64,000 bases of DNA from positions 2,845,617 through 2,909,616 of the forward strand of contig OX638346.1 in the NCBI GenBank assembly GCA_951813515.1, in the 5' to 3' direction. Positions 46,356-55,395 of the stretch are shown one piece after another. The position numbers and the translations under genes were made by a program. The notes under the pieces were generated by a model. That model worked only from the letters and a program-made list of their open reading frames with translations, did not search any database and was not told the DNA's origin. The stretch comes from an uncultured Pseudomonadales bacterium. GTDB taxonomy: Bacteria; Pseudomonadota; Gammaproteobacteria; Pseudomonadales; Azotimanducaceae. Numbering within the stretch: the stretch's first letter is position 1; each line of letters begins with the position of its first letter.

Positions 46356-49148
46356 TTACGCGGCGCCTGTTCCCCGCAGCCGGGACAGTTGTTCCCGCAT
46401 CGTCTCGAGCTTCGCCGCGAGGTCTTTCGCCTTGTCGCGCTCCTTGGCCACCACGGCCGCCGGCGCCTTGGTGACGAAATTCTCGTTGCCGAGCTTCTGC
46501 TCGGAGCGGCCAAGATCGCTCTCGAAACGCGAGATCGACTTCTGCAGGCGCTCGCACTCCCTGTCGATATCGATCAGCCCCTCGAGCGGCACGAGAACCT
46601 TCAGTTCGCCGACAAGCTGCACCGCCGAGGGCGGCGCTTCGGCGTCGGCGGCCAGCCATGCGACCGTCTCCACGCCGGCCATCCGGCGCAACAGGGTCTC
46701 CGTTGCGCGCAGCCGCTCGCGGTCGGTCGTGTCCCCGGCCTGAAGCAGGAGACGGACGCCAACGCCGGAAGCGATGCCCATCTCGCCCCGGATATTGCGT
46801 ATGCCGACGACCACGGCTTTCAGCCACTCCACAGCGGCTTCAGCTTCGGCGTCGTCGGGGATGTCGTCCGCCTGGGGAAAAGGTTCCAGCATGATCGTCT
46901 CGCCGGGACGTCCCGATGCGGCTCGCGCCTCGCGCCAGAGGGTTTCGGTAATGTAGGGAGTGATCGGATGCGCCACGCGCAGCAGCACGTCGAGGGTTTC
47001 GAGCAAGGTCCGGCGAGCGGCGCGGGCGGCGGCGGGATCCTCTTCGGCCCGCCACAGCACTGGCTTGGTGAACTCCACGTACCAGTCGCAGTACTCGTGC
47101 CAGGCGAATTCGTGCACCGCGTTCGCGTACAGGTCGAAGCGGTAGTCGCCAATCGCGCGTTCGACGTCTTCGATCAGCCGCCGGGCGCGCGAACGTATCC
47201 AGCGGTCGGCCAGACCGAGCGGCGCGGGCGCGTCGGGGTCGGTGTCCTCCGCGTGCATGAGGACGAACTTGGTGGCGTTCCACAGCTTGTTGCAGAAGTT
47301 CCGGTAGCCGTCGATCCGGCCGAGGTCGAGGTTGACGTCGCGTCCCGTCGGTGAGGCGAGGGCGCAGTAGGTGAACCGCAGCGCGTCGGTGCCGTAGGCG
47401 CGGATGCCCTCGGGATAGTCCCCCCGGGTGGCCTTTTCAATGGCGGTGACCATCTGCGGCTGGGTCAGATCGGCGGTGCGTTTCGCCACCAGGTCCTCGA
47501 GCGAGATGCCGTCGACGATGTCGAGGGGATCGAGGACGTTGCCCTTGGTCTTCGACATCTTGGCGCCGTGGGCGTCGCGCACCAGCCCGTGGGTGTAGAC
47601 GGTCCTGAAGGGCACTTCGCCGGTAAAGCGCAGCGTCATCATGATCATCCGCGCAACCCAGAAGAAAATGATGTCGTGTCCCGTGACCAGGACATCGGTG
47701 GGGTGGAAGCGTTCGAGTTCGGGCGTTCGCTCCGGCCAGCCCAGGGTGACGAAGGTCCAGAGCGCCGAGCTGAACCACGTGTCGAGGACGTCGGTATCCC
47801 GGGCCAGCGCGGTACCGTCGGGGACGCCGCCGTTCTTGCGCGCCTCCCCTTCGTCGCGTCCCACGTACACGTTGCCGCGGTCGTCGTACCACGCCGGAAT
47901 GCGATGTCCCCACCAGAGCTGGCGGCTGATGCACCAGTCCTGCACCTCGCGCATCCAGGCGAAGTACATGTTCTCGAACTGTCTCGGCACGAACCGGATG
48001 CGGCCGTCCCGGACCGCCTCGATGGCGGGTTCGGCCAACGGCTTGACGTCCACCCACCACTGGTCCGTCAGCCACGGCTCCAGGACGGCGCCGGAGCGGT
48101 CGCCGCGCGGCACGGTCAGGTCGTGCGCTTCGACCGATGCGAGCAGGTCGAGGTCGGTGAGGTCGGCCACGACGGTCTCCCGCGCCCGCATGCGGTCCAT
48201 GCGGCGATACGCTTCGGGCGCGTTGTCGTTGATGCTCGCGTCATCGTTGAGAATGTTGATGCAATCCAGATCGTGGCGCTCGCCGACGGCATAGTCGTTG
48301 AAATCGTGTCCCGGGGTGACCTTGACGCAGCCGGTACCGAACTCGGGGTCCACGTGGCGGTCGCCGACGATGGGGATTTCGCGTCCGACAAGGGGCAGCC
48401 GCGCGCGGGCGCCGATCAGGTCGCGGTAGCGCGGGTCGTCCGGGTGCACGGCGAGCCCGGTGTCGCCGAGCATCGTTTCCGGCCGCGTCGTCGCGACCAC
48501 GACGTGGTCCGCGCCCTCGGATGTGCGCCGGTCGTCCAGCAACGGGTAGCGGATGTGCCAGAGGTGGCCGCGTTCCGCCACGTTTTCCACTTCGAGGTCG
48601 GACACCGCCGTTTTGAGGATCGGGTCCCAGTTCACCAGGCGCTTCTTCCGGTAGATCAGTCCGTCTTCGTACAGCCGCACGAAGACTTCGTTCACGGCGG
48701 TGCTGAAACCCTCGTCCATGGTGAAGCGTTCGCGCGACCAGTCGAGCGACGAGCCCATGCGCCGGAGCTGCTGCGAAATCTCTCCCCCGGAGTGATCGCG
48801 CCATGCCCAGACGCGTTTGACGAACTCTTCGCGTCCGATGGCGTCGCGGCTTATCCCTTGGGCTTCGAGCTGACGTTCGACGATCATCTGGGTGGCGATG
48901 CTGGCGTGGTCGGTTCCCATCTGCCATAGCGCCTGGCGGCCTTTCATGCGCTGGTATCGAGTCAGCGCGTCCATGAGGGTGTGCTGGAAGGCGTGTCCCA
49001 GGTGGAGGCGGCCGGTGATGTTCGGCGGCGGAATGGCGATGCAGAAGGGGCGCCCGTTCCCCGCCGGGGCGAAGTATCCGCTGGACTCCCATTCGTCGTA
49101 CAGCGGGCGTTCCAGCGACGAAGGTTCGAAGGTGCCTTTCAACGTCAA
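46356..49148 (-). CDS. valS: Valyl-tRNA synthetase
   Basis: Class I synthetase of 930 residues. The HIGH motif appears as GRLHLGHAF after PPPNIT, the KMSKS motif as KMSKTKGN, and a CP1 editing domain with TTRPETMLGDTG lies between. A C-terminal coiled coil (ECERLQKSISRFESDL) completes the family. The TTG start at 49148 overlaps the holC stop by four bases (TTGA), which outweighs the longer frame reaching 49421. Operon pepA-holC-valS is conserved in gammaproteobacteria. Confidence 0.96.
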   Translation of the reverse strand: MTLKGTFEPSSLERPLYDEWESSGYFAPAGNGRPFCIAIPPPNITGRLHLGHAFQHTLMDALTRYQRMKGRQALWQMGTDHASIATQMIVERQLEAQGISRDAIGREEFVKRVWAWRDHSGGEISQQLRRMGSSLDWSRERFTMDEGFSTAVNEVFVRLYEDGLIYRKKRLVNWDPILKTAVSDLEVENVAERGHLWHIRYPLLDDRRTSEGADHVVVATTRPETMLGDTGLAVHPDDPRYRDLIGARARLPLVGREIPIVGDRHVDPEFGTGCVKVTPGHDFNDYAVGERHDLDCINILNDDASINDNAPEAYRRMDRMRARETVVADLTDLDLLASVEAHDLTVPRGDRSGAVLEPWLTDQWWVDVKPLAEPAIEAVRDGRIRFVPRQFENMYFAWMREVQDWCISRQLWWGHRIPAWYDDRGNVYVGRDEGEARKNGGVPDGTALARDTDVLDTWFSSALWTFVTLGWPERTPELERFHPTDVLVTGHDIIFFWVARMIMMTLRFTGEVPFRTVYTHGLVRDAHGAKMSKTKGNVLDPLDIVDGISLEDLVAKRTADLTQPQMVTAIEKATRGDYPEGIRAYGTDALRFTYCALASPTGRDVNLDLGRIDGYRNFCNKLWNATKFVLMHAEDTDPDAPAPLGLADRWIRSRARRLIEDVERAIGDYRFDLYANAVHEFAWHEYCDWYVEFTKPVLWRAEEDPAAARAARRTLLETLDVLLRVAHPITPYITETLWREARAASGRPGETIMLEPFPQADDIPDDAEAEAAVEWLKAVVVGIRNIRGEMGIASGVGVRLLLQAGDTTDRERLRATETLLRRMAGVETVAWLAADAEAPPSAVQLVGELKVLVPLEGLIDIDRECERLQKSISRFESDLGRSEQKLGNENFVTKAPAAVVAKERDKAKDLAAKLETMREQLSRLRGTGAA

Positions 49149-49576
49149 CGCGCCGCTTCCCAGTCGTCCAGCTCGTGGTGGTGCAACGGATAGCCGCGCT
49201 GGCGATACTGGCTGTAGCGTGCCCGGCCGGCGTCCACCTCCGGTGCCGGCACCACCTCGCACACGCGCTCGAACCGGTCGAAAAACGCCGGAATGTCGTT
49301 GCCCAGGTTGATAAGCAGTTCTTCCGGACCCGGTGGCGGTTCGGCGTGACCGATGCGGACCAGGGCGTCGTCTTCGTCGGTGGCCGCATGCGGCAGGAAA
49401 CGGCCTTCGGGGTAGCTCCACATCAGGGCGTCGAGGACGGCGGTGGCCTCGGTCGATGCGGTTCTCACATGCGCCCGACCGCCGTCAGCGATCGCCCGGT
49501 GCGCCAGACGGCAGGCGAAGCGGAACTTCGCGTCGACGTCTACGTCGGGCAGGATGTAGAAATCGATGCGGGTCAC
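49145..49576 (-). CDS. holC: DNA polymerase III chi subunit
   Basis: Clamp-loader accessory protein that contacts SSB. The 143 residues begin VTRIDFYILPDVD and include FACRLAHRAIADG, WSYPEGRFLPH and LINLGNDIPAFFDRFERVCEVV, the HolC pattern. The GTG start overlaps the pepA stop (GTGA), and its stop overlaps valS. The position between pepA and valS is the strongest confirmation. Confidence 0.92.
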   Translation of the reverse strand: MTRIDFYILPDVDVDAKFRFACRLAHRAIADGGRAHVRTASTEATAVLDALMWSYPEGRFLPHAATDEDDALVRIGHAEPPPGPEELLINLGNDIPAFFDRFERVCEVVPAPEVDAGRARYSQYRQRGYPLHHHELDDWEAAR

Positions 49577-51021
49577 GCCGATGCTTGGTCCAGGAGATAC
49601 TGGAACAAAAGCGGCGTCGGCCGCGCGGTGGCGCCTTTCGCCCCGCCGCTGCGCCAGGCGGTGCCGGCGACGTCGAGGTGCGCCCATTTGAATTTGCCGG
49701 CGAAACGGGAAAGGAAACATGCCGCCGTGATGGCACCGGCCGCCCGATTGCCCACGTTCGCCATGTCCGCGAAGTTGCTCTTGAGTTGTCTCTGGTACTC
49801 GCGCCACACTGGCATCGGCCAGGCGCGGTCGCCGCTCGCCTGTCCGGCCGCAACCAACGCGTCGCTCAAGTCCTGGTCGTTCGAAAACAGACCGCTCGCG
49901 TGGCTGCCGAGGGCGACCACCATTGCGCCGGTCAGGGTCGCGACATCCACCACGGACTTCGGCTCGAAACGTTCGGCATAGGTCAGCGCGTCGCACAGCA
50001 GCAGGCGGCCCTCGGCATCCGTGTTCAGGATCTCGACGGTCTGTCCGGACATCGTCGTCACGATGTCGCCCGGTCGGGACGCCTCGCCTCCCGGCATGTT
50101 CTCGGCGGCGGCGACAATCGTCACCAGGTTGATCGGCAACCCGGCCGCAACTGCGGCGACCGTCGCGCCCGTCACCGTCGCCGCGCCGCACATGTCGAAC
50201 TTCATTTCGTCCATCGCCGCCGACGGCTTGATGCTGATTCCGCCGGTGTCGAAGGTGACCCCCTTGCCGATCAGGGCGACAGGCGCATCCTCAGGTGCGC
50301 CGCCCCGGTACTGCGCGATGACGAGCTTGCCCGGCGTCCTGCTGCCTCGTGTCACCGACATGAAGGCGCCCATGCCCAGTTCTTCGATACGTTCCTCGTC
50401 CAGGACCTCAACGGTGACCGCATCTCCATCGGCGAGTTGGCTGACCGCGTCGGCGAGGTAGGTTGGATTGCACACGTTGGGCGGGCTGTTGGCGAGATCG
50501 CGTGCCACGCCCATGCCCTCGTCGAGGGACTGGCCGTGCTTGACAGCCAGCGCCGTGCCGGTGCGCGTGCCAGGCGCCGCGAGCACGCCGACTCTTGAGA
50601 CCCGCGGCGTCTTCGCCGGCTTGGATTGGAATTCGTCGTACCAGTAGAGGGCGTCCGACAGGGCGCCCAGCGCCACGCGCGTCTTCCAGTAGTCATCGTG
50701 CCCGGCGACGGCGATCTCGTTCAGGCACCATACGGCATTGCGTGCGGCGAGGTTCTTGAGCGCCTGGGCGGCGGAGCCTGCGCGCCGGCGAAAATCCTGA
50801 TCGTCGATCTCCGCGGCGTCGTCTCCGTGGACCACCATCAGGTTCTTGATGCTGGTCGGAACCGGAATGACGGCAACGCCCTTGGGCTTTTGTGCTAGTG
50901 CGTGGTCGACGAAGGCTTCCACGTCGAGCGCCCTGGCGACCTCCCGTGCACGCTTCGGCGTGACCACCAGGCAATCGGTTCTGATACTGGCCGGATTTCC
51001 GGTTCGCGTCGTGTACTTCAT
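49573..51021 (-). CDS. pepA: Leucyl aminopeptidase (M17)
   Basis: Dinuclear-metal aminopeptidase, 482 residues; in some bacteria it also binds DNA. The metal/catalytic motifs are LIGKGVTFDTGGISIKP and NTDAEGRLLL. The N-terminal domain (LVVTPKRAREVARAL) is shortened or divergent. The C-terminus continues to the holC overlap. It diverges from lptF across a 159-bp region that contains a dispersed module. Confidence 0.95.
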   Translation of the reverse strand: MKYTTRTGNPASIRTDCLVVTPKRAREVARALDVEAFVDHALAQKPKGVAVIPVPTSIKNLMVVHGDDAAEIDDQDFRRRAGSAAQALKNLAARNAVWCLNEIAVAGHDDYWKTRVALGALSDALYWYDEFQSKPAKTPRVSRVGVLAAPGTRTGTALAVKHGQSLDEGMGVARDLANSPPNVCNPTYLADAVSQLADGDAVTVEVLDEERIEELGMGAFMSVTRGSRTPGKLVIAQYRGGAPEDAPVALIGKGVTFDTGGISIKPSAAMDEMKFDMCGAATVTGATVAAVAAGLPINLVTIVAAAENMPGGEASRPGDIVTTMSGQTVEILNTDAEGRLLLCDALTYAERFEPKSVVDVATLTGAMVVALGSHASGLFSNDQDLSDALVAAGQASGDRAWPMPVWREYQRQLKSNFADMANVGNRAAGAITAACFLSRFAGKFKWAHLDVAGTAWRSGGAKGATARPTPLLFQYLLDQASA

Positions 51022-51099
51022 AATCTGCGCTTTGGATCAAGGTTCTTGGCCGAAGGGACGAGCGTTCCCGGGCCGAAGGGCAGTGTAGCCCATGTGTTG

Positions 51100-51178
51100 C
51101 ATGGAACAAATGTCTCCGGGCAGCGTGAGCGGCCCGGGGCGGTTGTACCATGGACGGCGAGTCGGGTCGGGCCCACTG
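51100..51178 (+). repeat. Dispersed ~75-bp module, copy 3, abutting lptF
   Basis: This copy aligns with those at 2101-2176 and 24341-24420: GGAAC, GTCTCCGGG, a central CGGTTG-type block and a right-hand GACGGCGAGTCGGG. It fills the spacer between pepA and lptF and ends two bases before the lptF ATG, so it forms the lptF leader and leaves no obvious ribosome binding site. Confidence 0.7.
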
Positions 51179-51180
51179 GC

Positions 51181-52242
51181 ATGGTCGTAGCGTTCAGATA
51201 CGTCAACAGGGAACTGGCCGCCGTGTTTGCGGTGGTGTTCTTCGCGTTGCTCGCTATTGCCCTGGGCGGACGCTTCATCGGATACATGCAGGACGCCGCG
51301 CTCGGACGCTATTCGGCCGATGCCCTGTGGCTGCTCGCCGGCTTTCGACTGCCGGAGTTTGCCCAGCTCACCGCGCCGTTCGCGTTGATACTGGCGGTGT
51401 TGATCACAGGCGGACGTCTGCACGCCGAGGGTGAATTCGCTGCCCTGACGAGCGGCGGCGCCAGTTCCCTGCGAATCTCAAGGTGGCTTGCGGCGGGAGT
51501 GCTGGCGGTTGCGGCCGGCGTCGCCAGCCTCGCCTTCGTCGTCACCCCGGCAGCGACGCGCGCGGCGGCGGAACTCATCTCCGAGCAGCGTTCGACGCTG
51601 TTGTTGCCTTCCATTCCTCCCGGCGTGTTCCATAGCTTCGATCACGGGCGCCGGGTGACCTATGCGGAGGATGCCGACGCCCAGGGTCGCCGTCTCCTGG
51701 GCGTGTTCATGAGCGATCACCTGGGGCAGGACATCGCGACCACCTGGGCGGAAGCGGGCAGCCAGTACGTGGATGCCGAGACTGGCAGCAGGTTCCTTCT
51801 GCTCGAGCGCGGCGCGCGGTATGAAGGGACCGCGGGCGATGCCGCCTTTGATATCGTCGAGTTCGAGCGCCTGGGCCGCCGCATCGAACCCAGTACGGGG
51901 GACGGATCGTCGACAAAGGCGGCTGCGTTGCCGACGGGGCGGCTGGACCCGGGGAACGTGGCGCACGTGGCGGAACTGCAATGGCGCGTGAGCCTGCCGC
52001 TGCTTGCGGTGGTGGGAGCATTTGCCGCGCTCGGCCTGGCGCGGGTCCGGCAGCGCGCGGGAAGGTTCGCGCGGATCGTCCCCGGCACGGTGCTCTTCGC
52101 TGCCTATTTCCTCTCCTGCGCCGCCGTGCGTGGCGCGGTATCCGACGGGTCGCTCCCCGCGGCGGTGGGCGTCTGGCCCGTGCATGGGGCGATGGTCCTG
52201 GTGGCGCTCTACTACCTGCGCCGGAGCGCGCGGCCGCTGTGA
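51181..52242 (+). CDS. lptF: LPS export permease LptF
   Basis: Inner-membrane component of the LptB2FG transporter that extracts LPS. The 353-residue protein has the family start FRYVNRELAAVFAVVFFALLAIALGGRFI, six helices and a periplasmic beta-jellyroll domain (EQRSTLLLPSIPPGVFHSF and ATTWAEAGS). The ATG at 51181 is the first sensible start; frames further upstream pass through the repeat and pepA. It overlaps lptG by four bases. Confidence 0.92.
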   Translation: MVVAFRYVNRELAAVFAVVFFALLAIALGGRFIGYMQDAALGRYSADALWLLAGFRLPEFAQLTAPFALILAVLITGGRLHAEGEFAALTSGGASSLRISRWLAAGVLAVAAGVASLAFVVTPAATRAAAELISEQRSTLLLPSIPPGVFHSFDHGRRVTYAEDADAQGRRLLGVFMSDHLGQDIATTWAEAGSQYVDAETGSRFLLLERGARYEGTAGDAAFDIVEFERLGRRIEPSTGDGSSTKAAALPTGRLDPGNVAHVAELQWRVSLPLLAVVGAFAALGLARVRQRAGRFARIVPGTVLFAAYFLSCAAVRGAVSDGSLPAAVGVWPVHGAMVLVALYYLRRSARPL

Positions 52243-53309
52243 ACCTCGGCGTCATGGACCGCCACATCGGTCGGACCGCCATGTCCGCCATGCTGGTCAT
52301 GCTCGTCTGTTTCTACGCCCTGACTACGCTGTTCGCGATGGTGGAGGAACTCGCCCGCGAACAGCAGGCCTATGGGTTGGGCGAGGCACTGCGCTACGTG
52401 CTCTACACTTCACCTCGGCGCATTTACGAACTTGCGCCCTACGTCATCTTTCTCGGCGCGCTGATCGGGTTGGGCACCCTGGCCGGGAACTCCGAAATCA
52501 CGGTCCTGCGCGCGGCGGGCACGTCGTTGTGGCGCATCTTCGTCGCGCTGGCCATCCCGGTGCTGGGCGCGTCCCTGGCGGCGGCGGCGCTCGGAGAGTA
52601 CGCGGCGCCGCGCCTTGACGCCGCCGGCGAGGCGGTGCGTTCGCGGGCGCTGCAGGACTCGACGACGATCCGGCTGGAAGGCTACTGGCACCGGCAGGGC
52701 AGCGTATATACGCGCGTCGATGCGCTTGGCGCGGACGGGGAGTTGATCGGCGTGGACCAGTTCGACCTGCAAGGCAAGGATCTGCGCGCCGCCAGCCGCG
52801 CGGAGTCGGCCGTATTCGACGATGAAGCGGGGCTCTGGCGTCTCGTGAACGTGCGCTCTACGCGCATCGGCGAGGATCGCACCATGGTGGAAGCCGAGGA
52901 CGAAAGTCCGTGGCGGAGCGATGTCGACCCGCGACTGCTGTCGGCGGGCGCGCTCGTGGATCCGCGCAAGCTCTCCATCTCGGACCTTGCGTTGCAGATT
53001 CGGCGCATGGACCGGGAGCGATTGAGCGCCGACACCTACCGGATCGCGTTCTGGGGCAAGCTGCTGCAGCCGCTGGCGACCCTGGGCCTGGCGTTGCTGG
53101 CGGTCGGCCTGGTGGTGGGACCCTTGCGCGAAGTCGGCATGGGAGCGCGCCTCTCGGTGGGCGTCGCGGCGGGACTGCTGTTCAAGTACTTGCAGGATCT
53201 CCTTGCGCCGGCGAGTGTGGTATTCGATATTCCGCCGTGGCTCGCGGTGCTGGCGTCGATCGCCGTCTGCTGGGTCGTGGGTTGGGTATTGATCAGGCGG
53301 GCAGGCTAG
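52239..53309 (+). CDS. lptG: LPS export permease LptG
   Basis: Partner of LptF. The 356 residues begin LGVMDRHIGRTAMSAMLVMLVCFYALTTLF. AVSGELVAP-type segments appear as EYAAPRLDAAGEAVR, and the C-terminal helices include FKYLQDLLAPASVVFDIPPWLAV. The GTG start overlaps the lptF stop (GTGA), giving the conserved lptFG pair diverging from pepA-holC-valS. Confidence 0.92.
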   Translation: MNLGVMDRHIGRTAMSAMLVMLVCFYALTTLFAMVEELAREQQAYGLGEALRYVLYTSPRRIYELAPYVIFLGALIGLGTLAGNSEITVLRAAGTSLWRIFVALAIPVLGASLAAAALGEYAAPRLDAAGEAVRSRALQDSTTIRLEGYWHRQGSVYTRVDALGADGELIGVDQFDLQGKDLRAASRAESAVFDDEAGLWRLVNVRSTRIGEDRTMVEAEDESPWRSDVDPRLLSAGALVDPRKLSISDLALQIRRMDRERLSADTYRIAFWGKLLQPLATLGLALLAVGLVVGPLREVGMGARLSVGVAAGLLFKYLQDLLAPASVVFDIPPWLAVLASIAVCWVVGWVLIRRAG

Positions 53310-53328
53310 TGTCGGGTCACGCCACTAG
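53306..53328. repeat. Short inverted repeat resembling the MITE end
   Basis: CTAGTG at 53306-53311 pairs with CACTAG at 53323-53328. The first 16 bases (CTAGTGTCGGGTCACG) match 14 of 16 bases at the outer end of the 265-bp element at 32575-32590. It overlaps the lptG stop codon. It may be a solo element end or a chance hairpin. Confidence 0.35.
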
Positions 53329-53404
53329 GGTGAACCTTTGCCTGTCCGCATGGTCTATGTGCTGAGTTTCAAGCGGCTGATCTGGAAAATAACGGGGAGG
53401 TGCG

Positions 53405-54391
53405 ATGGCGGCGGCCGATATCGTCCATGATGTTTCGGAGGTCCGGGAGAGGTTCGATCTCGTTCGGGCCGAGGTGGGCAAGGTGCTGGTGGGCCAGGAC
53501 CAGCTTGTGACACGCCTGTTGCTGGCTCTGCTCGCGGACGGCCATGCGCTGCTCGAAGGCGTTCCCGGCCTTGCCAAGACCCTCGCCGTCGCGACGCTCG
53601 CCGATGCGGTCGACTGCGGCTTTTCGCGTATCCAGTTCACGCCGGACATGCTTCCGGGGGATGTCACCGGCACGCAGATATTCAACCCGAGGGACGGAAC
53701 GTATTCCGTCAAGAAGGGGCCGGTATTTGGCAACCTGATCCTCGCGGACGAAATCAACCGTGCCCCCGCCAAGGTGCAGGCGGCGCTCCTCGAGGCGATG
53801 CAGGAGAGGCAGGTGACCCTGGGCGAGCATACGTTTGCCCTTCAAGCGCCTTTCATGGTCCTCGCGACGCAGAACCCCATAGAACAGGAGGGCACCTATC
53901 CGCTGCCGGAGGCGCAGCTCGACCGTTTCATGATGAAGCTCGTGATCGGATATCCGAGCGGTGACGACGAGGTGCGCATCATTGACCGCATGGCGGGGTC
54001 GGGCAACGCGCCGAAGGCGTCGCACGTCATGTCGGGCGGCGATATCCTCGCCGCGCGGGAAGTGGTGCAGCAGGTGTTCGTCGACGACAAGGTGAAGCGC
54101 TACGCGGTGGACGTCGTCGCCGCAACTCGCGATCCGGCGGCCGCCGGCATTTCCGAGTTGGCGGGCCTCATCGAGTACGGGGCGTCGGTGCGCGGTTCCC
54201 TGAACCTGATCCGGCTGGCAAAGGCGAACGCGCTCCTCGCTGGCCGGAGCTATACCAGCCCCCACGACGTCAAGAGCGTTGCACCGGATGTCCTGCGCCA
54301 CAGGGTCGTCGTGACCTACGAGGCGGAAGCGGAGGGGCGCAGCGCGGACGACCTGGTGGATGTGATTCTTTCCAATGTCGAAGTGCCTTGA
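53405..54391 (+). CDS. MoxR-family AAA+ ATPase
   Basis: AAA+ chaperone-like ATPase of 328 residues. Walker A is the MoxR form GVPGLAKT (residues 52-59) and Walker B is LILADEINRAP, followed by LEAMQERQVTLG and ATQNPIEQEGTYPLPEAQLDRF. GGGGAGG before the ATG is a strong ribosome binding site. It opens an eight-gene operon with DUF58, VWA and Bat proteins, which it probably helps fold or activate. Confidence 0.95.
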   Translation: MAAADIVHDVSEVRERFDLVRAEVGKVLVGQDQLVTRLLLALLADGHALLEGVPGLAKTLAVATLADAVDCGFSRIQFTPDMLPGDVTGTQIFNPRDGTYSVKKGPVFGNLILADEINRAPAKVQAALLEAMQERQVTLGEHTFALQAPFMVLATQNPIEQEGTYPLPEAQLDRFMMKLVIGYPSGDDEVRIIDRMAGSGNAPKASHVMSGGDILAAREVVQQVFVDDKVKRYAVDVVAATRDPAAAGISELAGLIEYGASVRGSLNLIRLAKANALLAGRSYTSPHDVKSVAPDVLRHRVVVTYEAEAEGRSADDLVDVILSNVEVP

Positions 54392-54417
54392 TGCCCTGAC
54401 GGAGGGCTGAGTTCGAC

Positions 54418-55395
54418 ATGCTGCCGGCGGAGATCGTTAACCAGGTCAGGCGGATCCAGTTGCGAACCGGCCGCCAGGTCGCGGACGTCCTGGCGGGCGC
54501 CTATGTCTCGGTCTTCAAGGGCCGCGGCGTCGAGTTCGACGAAGTGCGGCCATACGTTCCGGGCGACGATGTCAGGACCATCGACTGGAACGTCACTGCG
54601 CGCGTGGGCGCGCCGTACGTGAAGCGCTACGTCGAAGAGCGTCAGCTCACCGTTCTCCTGGTCGTGGACATGAGCCCGTCCCTCGATTTCGGTTCCGCCG
54701 AACGTTCGAAGCGCGAGGCGGCGGTGGAACTCTCGGCGCTGCTGGCGTTTTCGGCCATCTACAACGACGACAAGGTCGGTCTGCTGCTGTTTCACGGCGA
54801 GGTGGACCAGTTCATTCCTCCGCGCAAGGGCAACAAGCACGCCCTGCGGGTTGTGCGCGAGGTCCTCGCGCGGGGCCGGGAGACGTCGGCGATCCGACCT
54901 CGCGAGCGGGCTTTCGGCCTGCCCCGAGCGCTGGCGGCTCGCTTCGCGCAACTGCGCGAGCGCACGCGGGGCGGACACCGCCGTTCGACCAACATCGCCC
55001 ATGCGCTGGAGTTCTGTCGGCGCGTCCTGCCGCGGCGGGCGGTGCTGTTCCTCATATCGGACTTCCTAAACGAGGGCTATCTCGATGCGCTGCGCGGCGC
55101 GAATCGCAAACACGACGTCGTCGCGGTGCGCGTGACCGATCGACGCGAGTCGGAGTTTCGGGGCGTGGGGCTCGTGATGCTGGAAGACGCGGAGACGGGG
55201 GAGCGGCGCCTGGTCGACACGGGCTCTGCCGCGTTTCGAGCTGCCCTCGAACGCGAGGCGGTTGAGCGTGACGAGGCTTTGCATCGATCCTTGAGGGGAT
55301 CGGGCATCGATGTGGTCAGCATCGATGCGACGGCATCCGTGGTCGAGCCGTTGCTGGCTTTCTTTCGGATGCGCGAGAAGAGGATTCGACGCTGA
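54418..55395 (+). CDS. DUF58 domain protein
   Basis: A 325-residue protein typical of MoxR-operon DUF58 members. The signature GRGVEFDEVRPYVPGDDVRTIDWNVTAR lies near residue 40, followed by a VWA-like part (LLVVDMSPSLDFGS). No membrane helix is seen. Its stop overlaps the next start (TGATG). It is thought to work with MoxR and the VWA proteins; the biochemical role is not known. Confidence 0.92.
   Translation: MLPAEIVNQVRRIQLRTGRQVADVLAGAYVSVFKGRGVEFDEVRPYVPGDDVRTIDWNVTARVGAPYVKRYVEERQLTVLLVVDMSPSLDFGSAERSKREAAVELSALLAFSAIYNDDKVGLLLFHGEVDQFIPPRKGNKHALRVVREVLARGRETSAIRPRERAFGLPRALAARFAQLRERTRGGHRRSTNIAHALEFCRRVLPRRAVLFLISDFLNEGYLDALRGANRKHDVVAVRVTDRRESEFRGVGLVMLEDAETGERRLVDTGSAAFRAALEREAVERDEALHRSLRGSGIDVVSIDATASVVEPLLAFFRMREKRIRR

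Noticed and set aside
47540..47570. KMSKT in place of KMSKS in ValS
   Set aside because: Thr in the last position is a common natural variant in class I synthetases.
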